A stretch of DNA of 64,000 bases from Alphaproteobacteria bacterium UBA6187 (lineage in GTDB: Bacteria; Pseudomonadota; Alphaproteobacteria; Rickettsiales; UBA6187). This document shows positions 1 to 8,006 of this stretch, in pieces. The translations under genes and the position numbers were made by a program. A model generated the notes under the pieces. It saw only the letters and a list, made by a program, of their open reading frames with translations. It was not told the origin of the DNA and did not search any database. The stretch is from assembly GCA_002422795.1 (NCBI GenBank), contig DITJ01000004.1, positions 45,877-109,876 on the forward strand, in the 5' to 3' direction. Numbering within the stretch: position 1 is the stretch's first letter; every line of letters begins with the position of its first letter.

Positions 1-329
1 AATGTAGAAAATACAGGGATTATATTATTATTTATATAATCTATATAAGTTGGCACTGTGTGTAGGAAGGTTAGAAATTGGTCATAAAAAACCGGCGCGA
101 GCAGGGCAATAATAATGGCTGCCGCTATAAAAAACGAAACAGTTATTATTGTGGTGGCAAATGTGCGGGAGCATCCCAGTTTTTCAAGCCTGTCTGCTGC
201 GGGATCAAGGAAATAAGCCATTATTATGGCCACTATAAAAGGCAGTAATATACTGCTTATTGAATATATAAATAATCCAAGGAGCGCTAATCCGGCAATC
301 CAGAAAAATATTTTTTCTTTACGGTCCAT
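1..329 (-). CDS. AI-2E family (PerM-like) transporter, N-terminal part
   Basis: An open frame begins at an ATG at 329-327 and runs off the left edge of the window (about 109 codons seen). The translation starts MDRKEKIFFWIAGLAL and is a strongly hydrophobic two-helix N-terminus, with the segment LLPFIVAIIMAYFLDPAADR typical of AI-2E/PerM permeases, followed by another membrane segment. Such proteins have about eight membrane helices and act in export or ion/solute transport; the exact substrate is unknown. It lies 11 bp downstream of the DUF2066 gene on the same strand, so the two are probably cotranscribed. The family call rests on the N-terminus only. Confidence 0.72.
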   Translation of the reverse strand, partial: MDRKEKIFFWIAGLALLGLFIYSISSILLPFIVAIIMAYFLDPAADRLEKLGCSRTFATTIITVSFFIAAAIIIALLAPVFYDQFLTFLHTVPTYIDYINNNIIPVFST

Positions 330-340
330 TGCTTTATCCC

Positions 341-1402
341 CTATTTTGCTCGCAAAATAATTGCCGTACCAGTATTTTCAAGCACCAAACCCTGTTCATT
401 CATTTTAGTCGTAAGGCTTTCAAAATCATCGCTAAAAGATATTTGGATAAGTGCATATTTTGCAGTTAAAGAAGTTACCGCGGATGATTTCAGGAAACTA
501 AGGTTTTCTATGCGGTTACGTATCGCTATCCATTCTTCCAGACTGGAAAATGGTACAGTAAGCGTAATTTTTGTACTAGTGGCGTTAGAATCTGCTTTAT
601 CCTTTATCCACTGGCTTTCAAATAACGAAATAATATTCCTGGCAGCTTTGCCAAAAATATCCTCACCAACTTGCAGATCGCTATTTTTAAAGGACATTTC
701 CTTGATAGCGCCTGCCGGGTCTTTTAAATCCTGCATTCTTATAATTAATTTATCAGCATCTTTATATGCCACAATTAGGATAAGTTTATCGGCATTATAA
801 TCCTGGCCCATTTTAAGTATGGATTCTTTTGTACTGCTGTCAATATTTTCAATATTCTGGGTTAAGCTGGATTTATCTACCGCACCTTTGGAAGGTATAG
901 ATATATTAAGAACGTGATTGGCACTCGCAGTCGCGCTAAGGCTGCTTCTTAAGGGATTTTCAGCTTCAAACAACAGGTTGCTCTGGCCATCTAGGAATAA
1001 AGGCAGGATTACGATAGGCAGGCTTTTCTTATCGGTAAAACTAACATTACTATCTTTCAGTAAATTATCAACAAGCGCGCGGTTAAAGGAAATGCTTAAA
1101 GTGGCGCTATAGAAAGTAGAAGTTATTTTTTCATTATTAACTTCAATGCCTTGTACTAATTCGGATATTTTTGCTGCATCTATATTAGCAAGATTGTTAG
1201 GCTGGCTGGTGGTTATGCGCTCAAGCAATTTGCTAAAAGCTTCCTTCTGGCCTGCGGCCATGGCATTATCTTTAGCCTGCTTGGCGTTGGTGCTGGTACT
1301 GTTTACTTTTATACCGTCTATAGTAAACAAGTCAGCACTAATGGCCTTCCCACTGAAGGAAATTATAAAAACAAAGGCAAGTAACCTGAAATATAACATC
1401 AT
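341..1402 (-). CDS. DUF2066 domain-containing exported protein
   Basis: The protein is about 353 residues, with an N-terminal signal peptide (hydrophobic stretch followed by KAISA and then DLFTIDG) and the conserved opening of the DUF2066 family. That family is of unknown function and is often found beside purM and an AI-2E permease in alphaproteobacteria, as here. The frame extends upstream to a TTG at 1426, but ATG codons at 1402 and 1399 place the signal peptide at the very N-terminus, so 1402 is preferred; no clear ribosome site decides between them. It is divergent from purM across a 250-bp region that contains a 164-bp palindromic repeat. Confidence 0.75.
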   Translation of the reverse strand: MMLYFRLLAFVFIISFSGKAISADLFTIDGIKVNSTSTNAKQAKDNAMAAGQKEAFSKLLERITTSQPNNLANIDAAKISELVQGIEVNNEKITSTFYSATLSISFNRALVDNLLKDSNVSFTDKKSLPIVILPLFLDGQSNLLFEAENPLRSSLSATASANHVLNISIPSKGAVDKSSLTQNIENIDSSTKESILKMGQDYNADKLILIVAYKDADKLIIRMQDLKDPAGAIKEMSFKNSDLQVGEDIFGKAARNIISLFESQWIKDKADSNATSTKITLTVPFSSLEEWIAIRNRIENLSFLKSSAVTSLTAKYALIQISFSDDFESLTTKMNEQGLVLENTGTAIILRAK

Positions 1403-1470
1403 ATAATTATTGTAAAATTGCGACAATTACTCTATTAGTTACACGAATTTTTTAACTTAGAAAAGAAGTT

Positions 1471-1634
1471 TATACTCATTCTGATTTAAACTGCCGTTTA
1501 GATACGAGTATTTTTTATTATAGGAAAAAGTTAAATCTGAAGTAATAGTGGCCCTATTTCAAGGATTTTACTTTTTTCTATAATAAATTTAAAGACAAAG
1601 TATATAATCGGTAGTTTAAATTAGAATGAATATA
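1471..1634. repeat. 164-bp palindromic repeat, family A copy 1
   Basis: The two ends are imperfect inverted copies: the left begins TATACTCATTCTGATTTAAA and the right, reverse-complemented, begins TATATTCATTCTAATTTAAA. The interior is also palindromic. The same structure and the same 164-bp length recur at 3228-3391, so this is a dispersed MITE-like or palindromic element. Its right end lies only 19 bp before the purM start, and it contains a TATAAT-like hexamer near 1601, so it probably carries or modifies the purM promoter. Confidence 0.85.
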
Positions 1635-1653
1635 TTTTCTTTATAGGCAAAAC

Positions 1654-2697
1654 ATGGCTGGAAAAACTTCATATAAAAGCGCAGGCGTAGATATTGATGC
1701 GGGTAACGAACTAGTATCGCGCATAAAACCACTGGCAAAAAGTACAAGAAGGGTAGGGGCCGATGCAGACCTTGGTGGTTTTGGCGGTCTTTTTGATTTA
1801 GCCGCATGTAAATATAAAGACCCAGTTTTAGTTTCTGCAAATGATGGCGTTGGCACAAAATTAATGCTGGCTTTTTCAACTGGCATCCATGATACCGTGG
1901 GCATAGACCTTGTTGCCATGTGCGTGAATGATTTAGTGGTACAAGGCGCTGAGCCATTATTTTTCCTTGATTATTTCGCAACTGGTGGCCTTGATGTTGA
2001 AAAAGCCCATGATGTAATAAAAGGCATCGCAGAAGGGTGCAGGCAAGCAGGCGCAGCCTTAATAGGCGGGGAAACCGCAGAAATGCCTGGCATGTATGAA
2101 CGCGGCCATTACGATCTTGCCGGGTTTGCGGTTGGAGCAGTTGAGCGCGATAAAATTCTGCCAAGAGGCGATATTAAAGCCGGTGATGCTATAATAGGAA
2201 TTGCATCAAGCGGCGTGCATTCTAACGGCTTTTCGCTTGTGCGCCATGTTATGAAAACATCTGGCCTTGAATATGATGCAGCAGCGCCGTTTGCAGATGG
2301 AAAAACATTGGGCGAAGCCTTAATTACCCCAACACGCATATATGTTAAATCCTGCCTGGCTTTGTGCCGCGCTGGCTTGCCGAAAGCTTTTGCGCATATA
2401 ACCGGAGGTGGGTTTGTTGAAAATATCCCGAGAGTGCTGCCTGATAATTTAGCTGCTAAAATCAATTATGGCTCATGGGAATTCCTGCCTGTATTCAAGT
2501 GGCTTATGGATGAAGGCAATATTGATGTAATGGAAATGCTACGCACCTTTAACTGCGGCGTTGGCATGATTACTGTTGTTGCTAAAGAAGATGCTGCTGC
2601 AGCGCTGGATCTATTAAAAGAAAATGGTGAAAATGCAGTGTTAATCGGCGAACTCACCGAGAGAAGCGGCGAGGCGGTTGAGATTATTGGGTTGTAA
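1654..2697 (+). CDS. purM: Phosphoribosylformylglycinamidine cyclo-ligase (AIR synthetase)
   Basis: This 347-residue protein closes the imidazole ring of FGAM, using ATP, to give AIR in purine synthesis. It has full family length. The N-terminus carries [12 protein letters not shown], followed by a Gly-rich loop, the [13 protein letters not shown] substrate/nucleotide segment, the [11 protein letters not shown] motif and the C-terminal-domain motif [11 protein letters not shown]. The start ATG has a weak AGG about 6 bases upstream. No purN follows, although purM is often paired with it in alphaproteobacteria. Transcription probably starts inside or beside the family A repeat immediately upstream. 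Confidence 0.97.
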   Translation: MAGKTSYKSAGVDIDAGNELVSRIKPLAKSTRRVGADADLGGFGGLFDLAACKYKDPVLVSANDGVGTKLMLAFSTGIHDTVGIDLVAMCVNDLVVQGAEPLFFLDYFATGGLDVEKAHDVIKGIAEGCRQAGAALIGGETAEMPGMYERGHYDLAGFAVGAVERDKILPRGDIKAGDAIIGIASSGVHSNGFSLVRHVMKTSGLEYDAAAPFADGKTLGEALITPTRIYVKSCLALCRAGLPKAFAHITGGGFVENIPRVLPDNLAAKINYGSWEFLPVFKWLMDEGNIDVMEMLRTFNCGVGMITVVAKEDAAAALDLLKENGENAVLIGELTERSGEAVEIIGL

Positions 2698-2705
2698 GCA
2701 GTCAG

Positions 2706-2812
2706 TATAGTGAATTTGCTTTTTATTTACGCTAGGAAACCCTTGTCGATGTGTAGGAGAACTACATGAGACGATGATTGACAACGCGTAAATAAAAATG
2801 AAATTTACTATA
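2706..2812. repeat. TA-flanked palindromic element, family B copy 1
   Basis: This is a 107-bp inverted repeat. The left end reads TATAGTGAATTTGCTTTTTA and the right end, reverse-complemented, reads TATAGTAAATTTCATTTTTA. Near-identical ends bound the element at 9196-9321, and related TATAG ends bound elements at 14150, 14763, 32071 and 62534. The TATAG...CTATA boundaries fit a Tc1/IS630-type MITE with a TA target. It sits between purM and the SemiSWEET gene and could act as a transcript hairpin. Confidence 0.8.
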
Positions 2813-2900
2813 AAATAGTGCAAGTGCAGGTTTTTAGTGTAGTAATGCTTGCACTTAGACTTACAACTTGCACTTTTATAATCATATATAAAGCACTTTT

Positions 2901-3149
2901 ATGCAGGAAATAATCGGCACAATCGCCGCAACTCTCACAACATTAAGCTTCTTACCCCAAACAATTAAAGTTATTAAAACCAGACATACCAAGGATATTT
3001 CCCTGCTTATGTATGTATTACTGGTAGTTGGGGTATCGTTATGGTTTGTTTATGGAATAATGCTGCATAGCTGGCCAATTATTATTTCCAACTTTGTTAC
3101 GCTTCCCCTTGTAATAACGATATTAATTATGAAAATATGGGAAAAGTAA
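2901..3149 (+). CDS. SemiSWEET family sugar transporter (MtN3/PQ-loop)
   Basis: An 82-residue protein with three predicted membrane helices, the size of bacterial SemiSWEETs, which dimerise to move sugars by facilitated diffusion. The first helix contains the PQ-loop signature TTLSFLPQTIKVIKTR. The third helix contains SNFVTLPLVITILI, with the Asn expected near the substrate pocket. It stands alone between repeat elements with no metabolic neighbour that would identify its substrate. The family call is firm; the substrate is unknown. Confidence 0.9.
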   Translation: MQEIIGTIAATLTTLSFLPQTIKVIKTRHTKDISLLMYVLLVVGVSLWFVYGIMLHSWPIIISNFVTLPLVITILIMKIWEK

Positions 3150-3227
3150 CACGCAAAAAGATATAAAATGCAGTAATAAAATGCTTTGTTGGCGGAGCCT
3201 AGGTATAATAATGCCGATAATTACCGT

Positions 3228-3391
3228 TATACTCATTCTGACTCAAACTTCCGATTATATACTTCGTCTTTATTTGTTGTATATAAAAAATTAAATCTTT
3301 GAAATAGAGCCACTATTCCTAAAGATTTAACTTTTACCTACAACAAAAAATACTCGTATCTAAATCGGCAGTTTAAATCAGAATGAGTATA
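3228..3391. repeat. 164-bp palindromic repeat, family A copy 2
   Basis: Both ends read TATACTCATTCTGA when written 5' to 3' on their own strand, and the interior folds back on itself. The length is identical to the copy at 1471-1634 and the sequence is closely related. It lies about 100 bp upstream of coaE. The exact shared length indicates one mobile or amplified unit rather than unrelated hairpins. Confidence 0.85.
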
Positions 3392-3488
3392 TACTGAGCG
3401 CTGTTTGTATTTATCTATTTCACTTGTTGTATTTTCCCTATTTTTATGTAAAATATTTTCACCAAATTAGGAAGTATAGGAAATACTT

Positions 3489-4097
3489 ATGATTATTATC
3501 GGCCTTACCGGATCAATAGCTACAGGAAAAACATTTGTAGCAAAATGCTTTGCAAAGTTAGGAGCAAAGGTATTTGATGCTGATATTGCGGTGCATGAAT
3601 TATTAACTTATTCTGGAAAAGCCGTAAGGCCGGTGCGGGAAGTGTTTCCAGAAAGTTATGATGAGGGCTGTATATGCAGGAAAAAACTAGGTTCTATAGT
3701 TTTCAATAATGCAGAAAAAAGGCAGCAACTTGAAGAAATAATGCATCCTTTGGTGGATATGGAACGTGAGAAATTCTTAAAAGATGCGGAAAAACAAAGA
3801 ATTAGCGTGGCCGTATTGGAAATTCCACTTCTGTTTGAATCCAAGGTAAAAGTTGCTTGTGATTATGTTGTGGTAACTATTGTAGACAAAAATATACAAA
3901 AAGAGCGCGCCCTAGATAGAGAGGGAATGACAGAAGCAAGGTTTAATGCTATAAACTCGTTGCAAATGGACAGTAATGAAAAAGCAAAGCGTGCGGATTT
4001 TGTCATTGATACCAAAGAAAGTGAATTTTCCGTATTCAGGAAAGTTAAACAAATAATGTATAATGTGCGGAGCCGCGATGCGGGAGATAGCATTTGA
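3489..4097 (+). CDS. coaE: Dephospho-CoA kinase
   Basis: This 202-residue P-loop kinase performs the last step of coenzyme A synthesis, phosphorylating the 3'-hydroxyl of dephospho-CoA. The Walker A loop is GLTGSIATGKT at residues 5-15, followed by the family's DADIAVHEL segment and HPLVDMERE. The length is normal. An AGGAA site precedes the ATG. It overlaps dnaQ by 20 bp, the usual alphaproteobacterial coaE-dnaQ arrangement. Confidence 0.96.
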   Translation: MIIIGLTGSIATGKTFVAKCFAKLGAKVFDADIAVHELLTYSGKAVRPVREVFPESYDEGCICRKKLGSIVFNNAEKRQQLEEIMHPLVDMEREKFLKDAEKQRISVAVLEIPLLFESKVKVACDYVVVTIVDKNIQKERALDREGMTEARFNAINSLQMDSNEKAKRADFVIDTKESEFSVFRKVKQIMYNVRSRDAGDSI

Positions 4098-4767
4098 CAC
4101 AGAAACAACGGGGCTAGAGCCCAGACAAGGCCATAGGATTGTAGAAATTGGCTGTATAGAGTTAATTGACAGGGTAAGAACGGGAAAATTTTTCCATGCA
4201 TATGTAAATCCAGAACGCGACGTTCCGCAAAGGGTGGTAAATATCCATGGAATTACAGAAGAATTTCTTGCCGATAAACCATTATTCCGGAAAATAGCGG
4301 CTCAATTCCTTGAATTTGTTGGTGATTCGCCACTTGTAATCCACAATGCTGCTTTTGATATAAAATTCATAAATTTTGAACTTGAACGTGCCTCTTTTCC
4401 AGAAATAAACGCTAAAAGGGCGATAGATACGCTTGTAATTGCCCGTGCAAAATTCCCAGGTGCGAAAGTAAGCCTGGATGCGCTTTGTGACCGTTTTGGT
4501 GTAAACCTTTCCCGCAGGGAGAAACACGGCGCATTACTTGATGCAGAATTGCTTGCCGATGTTTATATCGGACTTACAGGCGGTAAGCAGGGGTCTATGT
4601 TCGATGAAAGTAGCAAGGAAGCTGCCAATAAAATAATTGCCATACCTACTGTTAAAAATGAATTTGTATCATTTGCACCGCGCGAATACATTCTTTCCGA
4701 AGAAGAAATTGAGAAACATAAAGAATTTATCAGCAAAAAATTAAAGAACGCGATGTGGGAAGCTTAG
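4078..4767 (+). CDS. dnaQ: DNA polymerase III epsilon subunit (3'-5' proofreading exonuclease)
   Basis: A 229-residue DEDDh exonuclease that proofreads during replication as part of the Pol III core. Exo I is FDTETTGLEP near the N-terminus, Exo II lies in VIHNAAFDIKFI, and Exo III is the KHGALLDAELLADVY segment with the catalytic His and Asp. An upstream in-frame ATG at 4063 exists, but the ATG at 4078 gives the standard MREIAFDTETTG start and has GGAG 5 bases before it, so 4078 is chosen. It is translationally coupled to coaE by overlap. Confidence 0.95.
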   Translation: MREIAFDTETTGLEPRQGHRIVEIGCIELIDRVRTGKFFHAYVNPERDVPQRVVNIHGITEEFLADKPLFRKIAAQFLEFVGDSPLVIHNAAFDIKFINFELERASFPEINAKRAIDTLVIARAKFPGAKVSLDALCDRFGVNLSRREKHGALLDAELLADVYIGLTGGKQGSMFDESSKEAANKIIAIPTVKNEFVSFAPREYILSEEEIEKHKEFISKKLKNAMWEA

Positions 4768-4769
4768 GT

Positions 4770-4791
4770 GGTTTGAATCAGAATGGGTATA
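4770..4791. repeat. Solo end of a family A repeat
   Basis: Immediately after the dnaQ stop codon the bases GTTTGAATCAGAATGGGTAT match one terminus of the 164-bp family A elements (the right end at 3391 in the same orientation). The rest of the element is missing. It looks like a truncated remnant or the scar of a deletion. Confidence 0.6.
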
Positions 4792-4813
4792 TGAAAAATG
4801 CCAGCTATAAGCC

Positions 4814-5272
4814 CTATTCCCGGTGATAAGGATGCCCACTGATAATGCTATAAGCCCTGTAAACCTGCTCAGCCAGCATTGAGCGAACTAGCATATGCGG
4901 CCAGGTTAGCTTGCCGAAGGAAAGAATAAAATCCGATTTCTGCCTTAAATTGTCGCTAAGCCCATCCGCGCCGCCAATAACAAATGCAATAGAGCTGGTG
5001 CCTTCGCTTTGCCATGCAGATACTATACCTGCCAGCTCTAAACTGGAGATATTCTTTCCGCGTTCATCAAGTGAGATTATTTTGCTGGATTTGGGAATGG
5101 CGCTAAGAAGCAATTCTGCTTCGGCAGATTTAAGCTGCTCGCCTGATAAAGCTTTTTTTGCTTCGAACTCTTTTAATTCGAACTGCCAGGGTATGCGCTT
5201 GATATAAGAGGCGAAGATTTCCTTCTCGGGAGAATTCTTAAATTTCCCGATAGCGGCAACAGTTACCTTCAT
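4814..5272 (-). CDS. rlmH: 23S rRNA (pseudouridine1915-N3)-methyltransferase RlmH
   Basis: A 152-residue SPOUT methyltransferase that methylates pseudouridine 1915 in helix 69 of 23S rRNA on the assembled 70S ribosome. The C-terminal knot contains FVIGGADGLSD, then LSFGKLTWPHMLVRSMLAEQ and the terminal RAYSIISGHPYHRE, all diagnostic. A GTG at 5278 is in frame, but the ATG at 5272 has GAGG 5 bases upstream and is preferred. It ends the proB-proA-nadD-rsfS-rlmH minus-strand cluster and is separated from rsfS by a palindromic repeat. Confidence 0.96.
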   Translation of the reverse strand: MKVTVAAIGKFKNSPEKEIFASYIKRIPWQFELKEFEAKKALSGEQLKSAEAELLLSAIPKSSKIISLDERGKNISSLELAGIVSAWQSEGTSSIAFVIGGADGLSDNLRQKSDFILSFGKLTWPHMLVRSMLAEQVYRAYSIISGHPYHRE

Positions 5273-5291
5273 ACTCACCTCTTATTCTATG

Positions 5292-5439
5292 CTAGGCACT
5301 GTTAGCAAATTCTACTATATCTTGCTGCAAATATTGTTTTTCTGCGATACGGTGCTCACGTATGTCTATATACGCTGCGCTCCGTTTCTCAAAAAACACC
5401 ATTTTCGCTACGTTTAGCGAATTTGCTAACAGTGCCTAG
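5292..5439. repeat. 148-bp palindromic element with CTAG ends, family C copy 1
   Basis: The termini are perfect inverted copies beginning CTAGGCACTGTTAGCAAATT. An inverted copy of the whole element lies at 62170-62318, also bounded by CTAG on both sides. The ends resemble terminal repeats of IS5/IS6-type insertion sequences, and CTAG fits the YTAR target of IS5-like elements, so this is probably a non-autonomous IS derivative. Its right-hand CTAG provides the TAG stop codon of rsfS. Confidence 0.87.
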
Positions 5440-5807
5440 CGCATTAAAGCCGGTTCATTAATCGGCAATGCCCACATTTTTTCAAGGTTATACATTTCCC
5501 TGTATTCCGGTTTAAAGATGTGTACTATTACATCCCCAATATCAACCAGAACCCAATTACCTTCCGACATCCCTTCAACAGAAACATCGCTGTAATTTAG
5601 TTTATCTCTGACATTTTTAACCAGGTTTTGTGCCAGGGAGCTTGTATGGCGGTCTGAAGTACCTGATGCGATAATCATGTAATCAGCTATATCTGTCTTG
5701 CCTTCGAGATTTATGGTAACAACATTCTGTGCCTTACCATCCTCTAAAGATTCCTCTACCAGGCTTTTAAGATCAGATATAATTTTTTCGATATGTTGTG
5801 TGGTTAT
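5436..5807 (-). CDS. rsfS: Ribosomal silencing factor RsfS, with no standard start codon
   Basis: RsfS binds ribosomal protein L14 (uL14) and blocks subunit joining when nutrients are scarce. The conserved core IASGTSDRHTSSLAQNLV and the WVLVDIGDVIVHIF motif are clear. An ATG at 5678 would remove the family's N-terminal helix. Homologous coding sequence (translated HIEKIISDLKSLVEESLEDG) continues upstream to an in-frame TAA, with no ATG, GTG or TTG in between. The start given here is an ATA at 5807-5805, giving about 123 residues; a nearby ATT is also possible. The stop codon overlaps the end of the palindromic element at 5292-5439. Confidence 0.85.
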   Translation of the reverse strand: MTTQHIEKIISDLKSLVEESLEDGKAQNVVTINLEGKTDIADYMIIASGTSDRHTSSLAQNLVKNVRDKLNYSDVSVEGMSEGNWVLVDIGDVIVHIFKPEYREMYNLEKMWALPINEPALMR

Positions 5808-5881
5808 GTTGGTTCTCGCTTTTTAGGTTATATTCCCATTATATAATAATAAGCAGGCATATTACCAGTGGTATTTTGTTT

Positions 5882-6472
5882 TTATTTTTCAAATCCATCC
5901 TGGGTTGAACTGTCATTTCTTATTTTTGTAGCTGAAGCCGGGTGGATTTCAATATCAAGGAATGTCCATGCTGGCGGATTTGTGTAATTAAGCTGCTTTG
6001 CATCGTTAATTTTATATGCTGCAAATTTTGCGGCTACTTCACCAGTTAGCGCTTTTTCTTTTAAATCACCGCGATTAAACACAGCTATGGGCATTATTTC
6101 CATAATATCCTGCCATTTGTGCCATTTTGGAAATTGCAATAAATTATCAGCGCCCATAAGCCACACAAAATTATTTTTCGGATATTCTGCTTTAAGGGCA
6201 AGCATTGTATCATAAGTATAGGTTGTGCCTGAATTTATTTCAAAATCAGAAACCTTAATTTGCGGGCAGTTTTCGGCAACTTGCCGCGCAATAGCAAGGC
6301 GGTTTTCAAATTCAGCCATGCCTTGTTTTTCTTTAAGCGGATTTTGCGGGGATACCAGCCACCAGATTTCATCAAGGCCAAGAAGCTTTATGGCCTGCTT
6401 GCTTATATAAACATGGCCGGCATGTGCAGGGTTGAATGAGCCGCCAAGTAGGCCGATTTTAGGTGGGGGCAT
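5882..6472 (-). CDS. nadD: Nicotinate-nucleotide adenylyltransferase
   Basis: A 196-residue enzyme that joins nicotinate mononucleotide and ATP to give deamido-NAD. The nucleotidyltransferase signature GGSFNPAHAGH is at the N-terminus with the (H/T)xGH-type second His. WWLVSPQNPLK follows, and the C-terminal ASATKIRND corresponds to the ISSTxIR motif. It belongs to the proB-proA-nadD-rsfS-rlmH cluster, which is conserved across alphaproteobacteria. Confidence 0.96.
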   Translation of the reverse strand: MPPPKIGLLGGSFNPAHAGHVYISKQAIKLLGLDEIWWLVSPQNPLKEKQGMAEFENRLAIARQVAENCPQIKVSDFEINSGTTYTYDTMLALKAEYPKNNFVWLMGADNLLQFPKWHKWQDIMEIMPIAVFNRGDLKEKALTGEVAAKFAAYKINDAKQLNYTNPPAWTFLDIEIHPASATKIRNDSSTQDGFEK

Positions 6473-6547
6473 GTTTTACGACTTTTGTTTGGAAAGATTG
6501 CGCTTCTTATTAAAAGCACTAGCATACAATTAAGAGTTGTGAACTTT

Positions 6548-6568
6548 CCTCTCCCTCAGGGAGAGGGA
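6548..6568. repeat. GC-rich hairpin CTCTCCCTCAGGGAGAG
   Basis: A near-perfect 9-bp stem with a two-base loop lies in the 151-bp gap between nadD and proA. It lacks a following T run on either strand, so it is not a standard intrinsic terminator. It resembles the short REP-like hairpins common in proteobacterial intergenic regions. The rest of the gap shows nothing recognisable. Confidence 0.5.
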
Positions 6569-6623
6569 ATCTGCACGGCTCCTTATGAACGGTAGTACAT
6601 TATTATCTTATATGCAAGACACC

Positions 6624-7883
6624 CTATCTCGGCCTAATGCTGCCATTACTTCTTACCACATATTTATAAGTAGTCAGTTGCTCCACCCCAACTGGCCCAC
6701 GCGCGTGCAGCTTGCCTGTGGAAATACCAATTTCCGCGCCCATGCCAAATTCTCCGCCATCCGCAAACTGGGTGGAAGTATTATGCATTACAATGGCGCT
6801 ATCAATACGGTTTAGGAACTCGGCTGCTGCAATGTTATCAGCAGTTATAATAGAATCAGTGTGGTGCGAGCTGTGAGTGTTGATAAAATCAATCGCTTCA
6901 CTAATGCCGGAAACTATTTTCACAGAAATTATTGCATCCAGATATTCCGTATCCCAATCGGCATCTGTGGCGGGCACTATGCTGCTATCAATTTTCCTTG
7001 CTGCCTCATCGCCGCGTATTTCGCAACCCTCAGATTTAAGCGCGGCAATAATTAATGGCAAAGCTTTATCTGCAACTTTGCTATCAATCACCAGCGATTC
7101 GGTAGCCCCGCAAACACCAAGGCGGCGCATTTTTGCGTTACTAACCACATTTACAGCCATGTCTAAATCAGCTTTTTCGTGTATATAAGTGTGGCAATTG
7201 CCATCCAGGTGCAGCAAAGTTGGCACGCGGCTTTCATCCATAACCCTTTTGCACAGGCCTTTGCCACCGCGCGGCACGATTACATCAATATATTCAGGCA
7301 TTGCAAGCATTGCGCCGACTGCCTCCCTATCTTGCACAGGCACTAGCTGGATAGCATTTTCAGTAATTCCGGCACTGCGCAAGCCCTCATGCAAACTATC
7401 AACAATTGCTTTTGAAGAATTAAAGCTTTCCGAGCCACCGCGCAAAATAGCGCTATTGCCTGATTTCAGGCATAGTGCCCCTGCATCTGCGGTAACATTC
7501 GGACGCGATTCATAAATTATGCCAATTACACCAAGTGGAACACTCACGCGCGATATATCCAACCCGCTTGGCCTGTCCCAATTCGCATGGGTTTTTCCCA
7601 CCGGGTCTGGCAGCAGGGCGATTTCTTCCAGGCTTTTTGCAATTGCGCCAATGCGGCTTTCGTTTAGTTCCAGGCGATCAAGCAGTGCTTTATCTAATCC
7701 TTTCGTCTTGCCCGCATCCATATCTAATTTATTGGCTGCAAGGATTTTATCAGTATTTTTACGCAGCGCCGCCGCCGCCGCGCAAAGCCCGGTATTTTTA
7801 TCTTCCGCACTTGTACTGGCAAGCTCAAGAGCGGCAATTTTAGCTTGTTTACCAAGCTGCTGCATCATTTGTTTTATGTTCAT
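6624..7883 (-). CDS. proA: Gamma-glutamyl phosphate reductase
   Basis: A 419-residue NADPH-dependent aldehyde-dehydrogenase-fold enzyme that converts gamma-glutamyl phosphate to glutamate semialdehyde in proline synthesis. Seen are the PLGVIGIIYESRPNVTAD segment, the NSAILRGGSE segment, the catalytic-Cys region in MRRLGVCGATESLVID, and the C-terminal FGMGAEIGISTGKLHARGPV. The length matches the family. It follows proB on the same strand with a heptad-repeat hairpin between them. Confidence 0.97.
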   Translation of the reverse strand: MNIKQMMQQLGKQAKIAALELASTSAEDKNTGLCAAAAALRKNTDKILAANKLDMDAGKTKGLDKALLDRLELNESRIGAIAKSLEEIALLPDPVGKTHANWDRPSGLDISRVSVPLGVIGIIYESRPNVTADAGALCLKSGNSAILRGGSESFNSSKAIVDSLHEGLRSAGITENAIQLVPVQDREAVGAMLAMPEYIDVIVPRGGKGLCKRVMDESRVPTLLHLDGNCHTYIHEKADLDMAVNVVSNAKMRRLGVCGATESLVIDSKVADKALPLIIAALKSEGCEIRGDEAARKIDSSIVPATDADWDTEYLDAIISVKIVSGISEAIDFINTHSSHHTDSIITADNIAAAEFLNRIDSAIVMHNTSTQFADGGEFGMGAEIGISTGKLHARGPVGVEQLTTYKYVVRSNGSIRPR

Positions 7884-7889
7884 TCGTTA

Positions 7890-8000
7890 TCAGAGTTCAG
7901 AATTCAGAGTTCAGAGTTCAGTTAAGTTAAGTAGTAAGACATCATATATAAAAATATAAAAAATCCAATACTGAACTCTGAACTCTGAACTCCGAACTCT
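7890..8000. repeat. Heptad-array hairpin between proB and proA
   Basis: The left arm (7890-7922) is a tandem array of the 7-bp word TTCAGAG/TTCAGAA. The right arm (7971-8000) is the complementary array with words CTGAACT. They are separated by about 48 bp of AT-rich sequence and can form a stem of about 28 bp. The element fills almost the whole gap between two genes of one operon. It is one of a class found at many junctions in the window. Confidence 0.88.
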
Positions 8001-8006
8001 AAAACC

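Noticed and set aside
1616..2164. 182-residue minus-strand frame overlapping purM
   Set aside because: It is antisense to the conserved purM coding region; its composition (Leu/His/Arg-rich) is typical of reverse-frame shadows.
7519..7959. Long plus-strand frame opposite proA
   Set aside because: It is an antisense shadow: proA on the other strand has complete family motifs, and the shadow protein is Ser/Ala-rich with no recognisable features.
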